Origin: Acanthaster planci
Lineage: Eukaryota; Echinodermata; Asteroidea; Valvatida; Acanthasteridae
DNA: 58,763 nucleotides
Reading direction: 5' to 3'
Assembly (NCBI RefSeq): GCF_001949145.1
Contig: NW_019091418.1
Location: 1,281,269 to 1,340,031, forward strand
Position numbers and translations under genes: made by a program. The notes under the pieces were generated by a model. That model did not search any database. It was not told the origin of the DNA and saw only the letters and a program-made list of their open reading frames with translations. Below are positions 28,301 to 40,300 of this stretch, piece by piece; position 1 is the first letter of the stretch, and every line of letters begins with the position of its first letter.

Positions 28301-31300
28301 ATTTACGTGCACATTAACGTGGCCCGTTCTGTATTTTGGAGAGGCTTGTCATGTTACCTTTACGTGAGCTTTGTTTTATTATGACTTCTGATTCTTGTCA
28401 GTGGATCTGTCAATGCACATATTACAATCAAAGAGGCTGTGACTTTTTTTAGAACGAGATTGTCATTGCTCACGTCTTGATGGACCATACCTACGATCCC
28501 AAGGAAGCCGGCATGAGAAAGATTGCCACCGGCCTGAAGGAGAAGGTTCCCTGGACTGCCAACTTACAGGAACGGATGAGCATGAAAGGTTCCATTCAGC
28601 TCCTTATCACATTGTAAAAACTGCTTAACTAGATCATTAACACCGTATCTGATGTAGGCATAGGAACGTACATGTAGACATGTCAAGCAGAAAATCCTAC
28701 TTATCCCTGAGCACAGATATTGACAAATTTACATGCAAAGACTACCAACATAAGGCTTGGTTAATCAGTTGAAAAGCACCGGCATGGTGTTCCAAAAGTC
28801 ATGGGCTCAAATCCAAAACCGATCAACTTCTCTGTTCATCTCTTAATACTAAACAAATTTTCCACATTTGACAAATTTCCAGGAAGGGTCTTTCAAAATG
28901 CAGCAGCTTTGTGAAAAATCTGCCGTAAAAGAAAACTGTAATACTGCCATGTGTCAGTTTTGCAGTGGAGTGTTATGTCTTGAGATAACAAATTTTGAAT
29001 TTTTTCTAGGTGAGACATGTAGTTGTCGATCATGCAGCACACTATCGTTTTGAACGGACTGGAATTTATCTTATTTAAAGATACGGGCATGATTGTCAAT
29101 CAGAATTTACTTTTTTTCCTACAGATTCTGATTTCAATGCGACTATCATTTTAGATTGTTACGAAGAAGACGAGCAGCAAGACCAGACACAAGGTTGGCT
29201 ATTGTTGTAAAAAGTTCAGATCAAGAATCTTGTCTCAGGATTTGTGAAAATCATAATCACTGATTCAAGTCATAGGTAGGCCAACTTCTATATTTTAATT
29301 CTGTAACTTGCCCTTCATCCACAGTTCCCAAATGTAGTCTGACGAGCAGTCTGGACGTAAATGCTGTGGACTCACTTGGCCGAACTGCAGTTCACCACCT
29401 GATGAAGACGTCCGATTACGGCACGTACGAGAATGTGGAAATGTTAGAAATGCTGGCAGGAGTTGGAGCCAATTTGTCCGAGCAGGACCGAAATGGCAAG
29501 ACACCGATGGATTACACCATTGAGACTGGTTCCAGAAAGATGGCCACAGCTCTTCAGAAACTGACTGGAGCTGATGCAACAGAACCGCTAAATGCTAACA
29601 AAATACATGTAATCACTATTAAGAGTTGAAAATACGCCAATTGTTTTTGCTTTTCCGGGTCATTTCTTGATTAAGGAAGAGACGTTGATAAATTCCTCAT
29701 TTCAAACTGACTTGAGATTTGAGTCTGTTTGTATAAGACATGCTTGAAGGGCATATACCTCTCAGAGCAATGCAAGGGTACTTATGTGCTGTGTTATTGT
29801 GTTTTGTGGAGGTTTTCTTGGAGTTATGAAATCTATATCCCTTCCATCTGTAGTGGTCCACAGCGTGCTAGTGTGATTCACACAGGGAAGCTTGCTGGTC
29901 ACAGTCAAGCCACCCCATACTATCACAAGATGTTCAAACTAAATTCAACTTTGAGAGAAAAGCATTCCCTTGTAATTTTCCTTCCTGTAACTTGTGAGGT
30001 GTTATATAAGTCTGGCACGACCATGCTAGCGCCTCTTTGTTACTTAATTCTATACAAATATTGTTTGTCCCAAGCCTGCCTCCCCAGCCTGGTCCGACGG
30101 TCTGGACTTCCCCTCATCCCAGCCCGATGTAGACGGCGATTCTCAAGCAATGCTAAAGCTTCTTGAGTTGGAACGCAGCAAGGCAAGACAACTAAATGAC
30201 TCAAGACCTGAAGAGGAGGAAAAAGAAGATGAGTTGAGGTAGGACGACCAGGGTTTGTGACTCTTAGATGATTTTGTTCTGATTCCTTTTGTTGTCTTTG
30301 TCCGAAACAGCCTACAAATTCACTATAGACCTTAGGGGCTGATTGAATAGGTATGGATCGAGCAGATACTTAGTCTTTGTCTTTGAAATTATGTCTCAGA
30401 CTAATTTGTAAAATGTTAGATTATCAGGTCCACTGCTGTCATCCTACCCAAACAGTCTCTTCTTTAACAAATTTCCTTTCACACCTTTTGCGATTCTCTT
30501 AAAACTAAAAAACAACAGTAGTGCGCCCTCTAGTGCTACGACGCGGTGCCGCCACCATGTTCGTCCTTTTTCTTGGTGCCATCGTTAATTAATGGATGTG
30601 TAGATTTTGACAATTGGAATTTCTCGAGTTGTGCATTTTACTACTATACTATTGTTCCGAAATGGCAGCGTTCATAAGTGTCATTCGATTTGAGAGTGGC
30701 AGAGCAATTTTGTTCATCAAGGTTTTTGCGATCAAAATTACTGCCATCGTGCTCATTTGCCATGCTGAAGTCTCAAGATACACCACTGTGCTGCACTTTG
30801 CGCGTCTGTACCTGCCGACAACGGAAGCCCTATTGTGCAAAATCATTCAGCTGTGCTGTCAGCCACAAGCATAAAGCATTTGCTAATATTTATACTAATA
30901 GATGCTTAATAGTAAAAAAAGAACTCTTTATTCATACAGATTCAAGCATTTGCTTGTTTGTAATGGTTTTACTTCTCAGTAAATGCTTTTGCTGTTTGTT
31001 TGAACTTCATAGCATTTGCTAGTTTTTATCCATACCATCCATGTGTCGTTTCTTTGATTCAGACATTGAATGGGGGTGAAACATACGTGCGTTGCTCTGC
31101 ACCAAGTTCCCTCATCCATAAGCATGGAAGACAGACGCTCTTCCCTCGCGTACGCCTTTCCTCCAGTATCCCTAGTCCCGGTAGTGCTGTCCAAAATCAA
31201 ACGGGAGCGTTGCCATGTCCTTCTCGTCGCTTTAGCTTTGTTCTGGCCTTGACAACACTAGTAACCCCGGCTAACTAGGCTGCTAAAAAAGATTCCTCTC

Positions 31301-34300
31301 ATCCGCCCACTCAGACCACTAAGACACTAAGGAAAATGCGATATTTTTACAGGGTGTGGCTCCGACGGAAGTGTATATAACTGCAGTTGCCGATTTCTTC
31401 CTCCTTATTCAACTTGGGACTGCAACCACCTCAACCACTGTTAAGCCATCACAGCTGTCTGTAGCGGTTTTCCGGATGGTTCCTCTCTGTCGGACAACAA
31501 TGCCGCAAACACCTTCATCGTGGTATATTCATGGAGCATTCCCAATATAACAAAGCATTTTGGTTTGGCCAGGACTCAAAACTGAGAGGTATAATCTCTC
31601 AACTTTATTACATAAAGAAACCTCATCGACCAGGAAGCAGAGACAATGGCTAAATGGGTTGTTTTTGCTGTCAAATTCACCAGTCCCGAATGGCAGACTT
31701 CTTCAGATGATAAAAACTAGCTGCCTAATCACAGGTCCTGACATTTGGGTGGTATCTACCTCGTAGGCATTCTTCGGTGACGTCCCAACGGAGGATATCT
31801 GCAGGGCAGCATGCTGGAAAATACTCTCAGCATTCACTTCTTGCTACTCAAGCAAAGTGACTTCTCCTTTTGCAAGACAATCCTGTCCTCTGCAACGAGA
31901 CCTCGAGGACCCTCGGTTGGTCAACTCCAGACCAATCTGATGGCTTCCTTCTCCTTTCAATAGGTCCTCAACATCCCCCTTTTTTGTTCCAGGCATTAAT
32001 TACCTTTTCCTCACATTCATTCGCCAACCCTCCTCAGCGGTACAGTGCTGCTGTGCCAAAGTAGCGACTGTTTGGGTAGAATGAGCGCAGTGGACTCCTC
32101 CCACACAATAGTGTGGGAGCATCTTCTATGCCTAACAGCGCCCGCCCGTCCTCCTCACTTTGACTCGGACTGCGTGCTCCAAAAAGGAAGAATGAGTGTG
32201 GTGGCGCCGCTTCGTTACACCAATCAAGGGCGCACTGCACTGAAAGGAATTTTGCTAAACTAGCGACTGTTTGGATAGGTAGACTCTTCCACATTTTTGA
32301 AGCGATTATGACAGTGTGTTAATATTTGATAGTTTGTCCATTTTGCAGTTTTAGCCTACTAAAGAACTGCATGAATTTGTTTATTTGTGGAAAGACTGAA
32401 TTGTGAAAAAGGAAGAAATACAATTGGAATCCTCCCGTGCAATTACTTGAATCACCAACTGCGTAATTTACTGAAGTTGAAATTGTTTTTAAAGGAATGT
32501 CCTGATGGATGAGGAACAGAATATTCCATACCGTGTAAGCATGACAAAAGTGGAAATTGAAAAGGATTATCGGAGTGGATGCAGATTCTTCACCTTGCAG
32601 GTATGTATCTCTTTGTCTGCGTCGTGTCGGAAAAAAACACTTTCTCCGTCGCATAGTTTGAGCCAAGTACTGTGCAACACTGCTGTGACAAAATTAAGTT
32701 TGTCCACAAGAAAGCATTTCGTATAGCCGTCGTTTGGTGTAACGATTTTTGGTCACCAGTGCATTTGACCTTGTTGAAATGCCTGCAGGAATGCCTCATG
32801 AATGAATTTGTGAGTGGAACTTTAGTCAACGCATTCGCATTATGCAAAATAAGAAATCAATCAAAAATGCATCAGTAGAAATCCACGTCTTTTGTGAAAT
32901 TTATTCGAGATCAAAGTCCTTCCCCTTGTAGTAGTCTAAGGAAGCAAGATTTTCTTTTTCAGCACAGTGCGTGTCTGCAGGTTGACATGGCCAGACTGTA
33001 CGTGGTCATTTCTGCTCGTATGTGTTTCTTTACTCATGATATATATGGCGTGTTCTCCACTGTTTCTTTGCTAGTAAAACTGAGGTTTTTCTTGGCTTTC
33101 GTCAATATAAGTCCAACACAATTTCACCCTTCGATGAAAGTGTACAGAAAATTTGGCAACCAAATTGATTGGTCGGTACTTTCAACAATTGAGTAGAGCA
33201 ATGTTTATTACAGGTAGTGATGTTCTGAAAAAGGCATTGACTGTAAAGAGATGATGACGATACGTTTGTCTCATAATGATTGGATTATAATCCAATCATT
33301 ATGAGACAAACGTACATGAGACAACCCATGGAGAATTATAAATTGCTTTTTGAAATCAGCTGTACATCATAAGTGTCTAAAAGTGAACTAATGACTTCTT
33401 TTGATCCTTTAACTGTATTTGCTTTTCCCAGTTGAATAAACTTCCAAATGGCATCATAAGGCTTTATTCCCACCGGGGTCTTCTCAAAGGCTACCATGGT
33501 GAGACCGACAACACATATTTTTGCAAGAAGGAAGAAGGAATCGCTGAGTTTGAGAAGATCTTCAAAGCCAAAAGTGAAAATAACTGGGCAGATGTCAAAC
33601 GGTGAGTCACTCGTTAGTTGTAACTACAGGACTGTGGACCAATAAGGACAATTCGAATTACTGTCGAACCATTGTTAGAGAGTTCTAATCAGTATGCTCA
33701 CTGCAATGTGGGAAGAGGTCGATATCTAGCGACATCGCCGACACGCTTGGCTGTAAAATGTATATTTCACACTTCTAAAAACAAATATTTTAACTCCCCT
33801 TTTGTCACTTTACGGGATGCTGCGATTGTTCAACAACTTCTTCTGTTGTCAACCTGCAACTCGCATGATTTCATGTCGTCACTGATGTTTGCCCACTAGC
33901 CAGAAATTATAGACCTTTCAATGTTGGGGGAATACGGTATCATTTTGAATTGTTCTTTTTGTAGGAGCAAGGCGGGGCCATTTTTGTACCCTAATTTAGA
34001 GTGGTCACTCACTGGATTAATAATTGTATTAAAAGCACAAAGTTTATTTATATCAAGAGAGGTCAAAATAACTTATAATAATATCATCAGATATTGTACT
34101 GTAAAGATAAGTGATTCGTCCTCTTGGAACAAGCAAGTTGAGCCGTATAATCCGAAAAAATACAAAGGAGAGAGTTTATTTGATATGTTTTATTAATTAA
34201 TTCATTCAAAATTCGACCCAAGGTATAAAACCCTACCCGTTGTAAACGGTTCTCCCTCAGGGCCCCTGGGAATTGGAAGGTGACAATGAGGGGGTGTCAA

Positions 34301-37300
34301 GTTTTAGAGGTGGGATATGAACCCCAGGTAAATAGTTCAAGGGATAATCAGGTAGGGACTGGAAAGACAATCCATACCAGGAGGAGGTTCAAACCAAGGT
34401 CACAGAGATGGAAGCAGTGGCGTAGCCACGACAGGGGGAGGAATGTGCCCCCCCACAAATTCCCAGTGCCTCCAGATGCCCCCACCAAAAAAACAAAACC
34501 AAAAACAACGGATAAATGGATATGGAACAAGGCTAACAAAAGCTTGCCCCTCAAAACCCACACCACCGAAAGCTGGCGCACCTATAAGATGCTGGCGCCC
34601 CCCTAAGGTGCCCCACGAGTGAAATCGTAGCTACGCTACTCGATGGAAGATATCTTTTAATGTAATCCTCTAACCCACCAATCCCCTTTCATATCTGTAC
34701 CCAATTCCACGACACCGTCGAGCACCTGATTTGATGCTGACGGATAGAGACTCCATTTAATTCATGGGGAAGCGGTAAGCACAGCAAAAGGCACGCTTAT
34801 TTTGGAGGACAAGTTTGCCCATTGTTGTGAAATACATACGGAAATACCTATGCATGAGTTATGGAAAGCACAACCGCATGAAGTACTGCCATGAAACAGA
34901 GCTTATAGTGAGCAATATACTTTTGATATAGTAAGCGTGGCTTTTCTACTAACTTTCAAGGAACTCTTTGACATTGGGCCCTGTAGTTTATGTATGGAAA
35001 CCTACTTCTATAACTTTTATTTGAAGTGAGCATCAACATGATCACAATTTCACATTGTGCAGCCAATGCAAAAACTGTTCTTCTGCTGTTGCCTATTAAA
35101 ACCTGCAGATTTCAGAAGAAACCAAATATGTATGCACTGATGGAGTTCAAGCCTTGGAAAGCAAAGAGGAACAGTGCACTCAGAGATTTCCGCTTTGATT
35201 TGGATTCACCTGTGCCCTGCAAACTACCAGAGGAAATCCAACATGTCCTTCGCATGTGGGTGAGTTTGATTTCTATTGCCCTTGCTATACTGACGGTTGT
35301 AACAGAAGGCTCTTTAGTGTAAACTGTGTTTGCATCACACGGTACAGAGCCATACTGCCGTAGTGTAGTGGTATTTCAGCTCAACAAATAATATATAGCT
35401 GTGTTTATTGCACCTATTAATGCTTGGTTTGTCTCTGGTGTTTTCAAATTCTCACAAGAAACAAAAAATGTGCCTACCGAATGGAATATTGCCTCAAAAT
35501 AGACACATGTATTGGAGACCCTCGGGAGTGAAATGACGCGATAATTATCTGTTTAGGTCACAAGTCACGTCATACGAACCAGGAAGCAGTTTCAGGAGAG
35601 CCGTTACAGTTTCAGTAATTCCTGACTTTGGTTAATGATGGACTTGTGAGAAGTAGACCACGCCACTACGAAATAAAGTCGACGACGAACTCATTTGTAA
35701 ATTATTACATTTTCAGACAAAGCCCGAGGTGTTAGAGGAGGCTCTCAAGGAAACAAAGGTCGACACCTCCATCATGAACTTTGGCCACTTTTCAAGAGAC
35801 ACGGTACTGGAGGCCAAAAAAGTTCTGGACCAGATCAGGTGATGAAAATTTGTACGTGTCCATCAAGCAGCTTCTGCCAATGGAGGGTGGGCTGTTGAAT
35901 TTTTGTCGTGAAATTGCAACATTGGTTTTAAAAAAAAATCGTTCGAAATATTTGTTGTTTTTCTGAAAAGCATTCCTGACTGTTCTGTTCCTGCAGTGAG
36001 TTGATCAAAAGGAGAGACTGGGAGAAACACCAGAGTAGAATCAGACGCTCCAAACATAATTTAATCCCGCAAGTTAAAGATTCTAAAGATGCAACTTCAG
36101 CTTCAACGGGGGAAAGACCAGTCCGTTTTACTCAAAAGAGAGATCTCTACTTTGCAGAAAAGGTACAATAAATTTTGGAGGAATAAATTTTTATTAGACA
36201 CCCACCTTGTTGGTTTTAAAAGTGTGACTTAATGATGATTTTGAAATTAGACAGAGATGTAAAAAAAATGTGCATTTATTGATGAGAGGGTGTCTTGATG
36301 TGGCTGCTTTTATTGTTTGAGGAGGCACAAAAAAGAAAAACCAAAGGATATAGTCTTAGAACCTCTGTTATCCAGTTTGAATGAATATGATGAGCAATTT
36401 TATCAATTGTCTGTCTCTTTTGCAAACCAGGTTGTAGCTTAGAAACATTTGTATTATGTAGTAATTTCTGTATCTGATATACATTTACGGAATAAGGGGA
36501 AAATACAACTTTTTTTCTCACAGGAATGCAATGAATATGTACTCATCCTGAATCAAAGATAGCATAATTTGATTCAAGTAAAACTCGTGATAACCAACTG
36601 GTGAATAATTGGATTTGTGCATGTGCTTACTGTGTCAGGAATGCCTTTCTTAATCCTAACAGTCCTCAATCCTTGAACAGTTTCAGAATTGAGGACTGTT
36701 TGGATCGATCGAGATGGATCGAGATTGGATCGAGGAAATGGCCACAAAATAGGAGCAGCCAATGGATTATAAATATAAATCAATATGGCAAAAATAGATC
36801 ATAAAACCGAAAATTGCGGTGGGGAAAAAATGATAAAAGCATCCCAGCATTGACAACCATGGTGATAATATTCTGCGTCTTCACAGCCCAATTCTAATAC
36901 GCAGAACAGAAAAATTGCATGGGAATACAATACCCGGGAACCTGCAGGAATGCTCAGTGATTCTGTGCCTCGATGAGGCTACATCTTGTCTTTTATTTGT
37001 GGCTTGTTACTGCGCCATCTTGTATTTTTTTTTATTCACGCAGCTTTATGACCTAAGCAATCAGTATCTGCACCAGCTGATTCCTTACGAGAACTTTTCA
37101 CACATCACAGTGCGGCCAGTTACCATCCAGGATGAGTTGGAGAAGCAGAGAAAGAAACTCTTTGATCTGATGGACCTGGAGATGCTCAACAGGATCTTAC
37201 TGGGGGCGATGTACAGGAAACAGGGTTGGTCTTATGGAGAAATTGACTTCCTCCTCCCCCCCCAAAAAAAAATTGAACTAAAAGTGCCAAAGCTCTGTTT

Positions 37301-40300
37301 ATGAAGAACATGTTGTGAATGAGATGAAATTATTTTACTGGCAGCTGGAAGCAGAAGTGGAATATAGTGATTTTTGTTTTCAGAAATCCATCCCCTGGAC
37401 TACATTTATCGTGCCTTAGACTGCAAACTAAAACTTCTGGATAAAGATGACGAGGAGAAACGACATCTGCTGCAGTTTATCCACCAGTCCAGTGAGTGTC
37501 TGTGTCAATGTTTTTCCTGAACACTGTTTCTCTAGTAGGAATTCAAACCCTTAGCTAACATGTGCAGTTGTGCTCAAAAGTATTCATACCCTTTGGAAAA
37601 TAACATACTTCCTCATTTTTAAAAGCTAATATATTGGCACTTCCATTGTATCTTTTTTCTGTTTGTTGAAATACACAAACCCATATTTGTATTGGCTAAA
37701 CTTCATTTGCATAATAATAGATACGGTCAAAATTATTCACACCCCAGGTTTACATAGTCCATTGTCTTTTCTTAATAGTCAATAGCGTAACCTTTGTTCT
37801 TGATGTCTACCTCAAGACGGTTCCTACAAGTGTTCACAAGCTTTCTGCGTGTCTCCTGTGGGATGTTAGTCCACTCTTTCTTGGTGAAAGCCTCCAGCTG
37901 GGTCAGGTTGGATGGTCTCCTGGCCATCACTCCCTCTTCGGCTCCCTTTACAGATTCTCTATTGGATTTAGGTCAGGACTTTGACTTGGCCATTCCAGTA
38001 CATGGATACCACTGTCCTTGAACCACTTGCTTTAATACTTTAATACTATGGTGGTGTGTATGGGGTCATAATTTGTCCTGCTGGTATGTCCAATCAGGTC
38101 CAAGCTGGAATTTCTCAGCAGACGCTTTACTTTGTCATCCAGGATCACGATATAATCCTCCTTTTTTATGGTGCCCGTATCTTATGAGGTTCCCGGTGCC
38201 ACTAGCAGGGAAGGAACCCCATAGCATTATGTTGCCACCACTGTGCTTGACGGTTGGGACTGTTTTCTTCGGCTTGTGTGCTTCTCCTTGCTTCCTCCAG
38301 ACGTAGGTAATATCCATGTGGCCAAACAACTCCATCTTTCTATGGCCTTGGTTGCGATCTGTGGGTTGTTGTTGGCCTCCTGGCAGATTTCTCTGGCAAG
38401 TCTGGGAGATACTTTGAACTTCAAGCCACGCCCATTGAGGTTTTTCACCGTGTTGAACCTCTTATGCTTCCTGATGATACTCTGAACTGTTGCAACAGGG
38501 ACCTCAATTGCTTGGAAATTGCCTTGTAGCGTTTGCCTTCTTTATGGGCATTCACGGTACACTGGCTGCGTCTGGAGGAAGCAAGGAGAAGCATACAAGC
38601 TGAAACACATAGTCCCCGCCACCAAGCATGGTGATGGCAACATAAAACTGTGGGGTTGCTTCTCTGCCAGTGGCACTGGGAACCTCATTAAGATACAGGG
38701 CACCATGAAAAAGGAGGATTATATCATGATCCTGGATGACAAAGTGAAAGCGTCTACGGAGAAATTCCAGCTTGAACCGGATTGGACGTACCAGCAGGAC
38801 AATGACCCCAAGCTCACCACCAAAGTAGTAAAGCAGTGGTTCAAGGACAGTGGTTTCCACGGCCAAGCGAAAGTCCTGACCTATAATCTAAATCCAAAAG
38901 AAAATCTGTAGAGGGTGCCGAATACTGGAATGATGGCCAGGAGACCATCCAACCTGACCCAGCTCGAGGCTTTCGCCAAGGAAGAGTGGACCAACATCCC
39001 ACAGGAGACATGCAGAAAGCTTGTGGACACTTTTTATAGGAATCGTCTTGAGGTAGTAATCAAGAACAAAGGTTACGCTATTGACTATTAAGAAAAGACA
39101 ATGGACTATCGGGTATGAATATTTTTGAACAGGAGCAAAAAAGAAACCCAGGCCGTATCTATTATCATGCAAATGAAGTTTAGCCAATACATATGTGGGT
39201 TTGTGCATTGCAACAATTCGACAAAAGATATAATGGAAATACCAACATAATTGCTTTTACAAATGAAGAATTTAGAAAGGTATATTATTTTCCAAAGGTA
39301 TGAATACTTTTGAGAACAACTGTAGGTGCAGTGTTGTAGAAAAGCTTAGTACTTAATTATATATTCTCCAGCTGAACAGAAGTGAGCTTTCAGCTAATTA
39401 ATTCTAGATGGTACAAACCCGATGGTATTTCAGCTGGTAACACTTTATTGTTCAGCTTAGCAAGTCATTCAGTTTGTCTTTGAGCATGAATTTTGTACTT
39501 GAACGTGAATAAAATACATGCAGGTAGACAATGACAATATGTGTGACACTTCTTTTACCATTGTGTAACTACTCCTAAGAGCTCTATTATGCAGATGACC
39601 AGAACACTAGTTTTTATCCCCTCACAAGAGCCAAACCTGACTTTATAACTAGGGGAATCGGTGTCTATTTATCTCTTTACCACTAAGAATTTATGTGTTC
39701 ACTGAGAAGGCAGGGCTAGTTTGAGGCCGAACCAAAGTGAAAAACAGTGTACATTTGTTGGGTATCCTGAACTTAGAAATAAAGTACTCAGGTTCTATTA
39801 TCCATATCATACATCCCCAGGGGAAGCCTCTGACAATCTTGTAGTCTTTTTGTATCTTCTTCCGATCTGTGCATCTTCAGCTGCCTTTTTTAATGAAAAA
39901 ATATAACAAGATGTTGCTTTTGATATTTGTGATGATATCAGGACTTTGAAGAGAAAATTCTCAGAATCTGCCTTGTTACTCGACGGCCACATGATATCAC
40001 CATACCCCTCATTCCATGTATTTTGTATGGGTTAAGACATTCAACTCCTTGATTGCCTTGTACGTGAATTTAAGAAACATCACTTTATTGTCTTTATCCG
40101 GGCCCTCATTGTGTGTCTCCAAGTGAGAGGTGATAATAATGTCGAGGTGAAGGCCATTTTCCGAATGTCTCGCAAAGGCGAGGAGGAGCGATTGCAGTCT
40201 TGCCGCTTGGACAACCACAAGCTGCTTTGGCACAACTGCAATTCAGCAAACCTGCTGTCTACCATGAAGCTGGGCATACCAGTCTCAGACAGAGAGTACA

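Larger units (their letters stand above)
37565..39322. mobile_element. Tc1-like element, inverted-dimer form
   Basis: The ends are CAGTTGTGCTCAAAAGTATT and its complement (CTTTTGAGAACAACTG), with TA after the right end and a diverged TG before the left. The two halves are about 760-base inverted copies of each other: each carries the C-terminal DDE half of a Tc1 transposase, left on the minus strand (38335-38135 and below) and right on the plus strand (38560-38911). Between them lies a single N-terminal helix-turn-helix part on the minus strand (38448-38300). It is inserted in intron 30 and absent from the paralogue's equivalent intron. Intron sequence outside it (37492-37564 and 39323-40129) is partly shared with the paralogue. 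Confidence 0.85.

Noticed and set aside
34280-34606. 108-residue open frame
   Set aside because: It overlaps the SINE-like repeat and is low in complexity, so it is repeat-derived.
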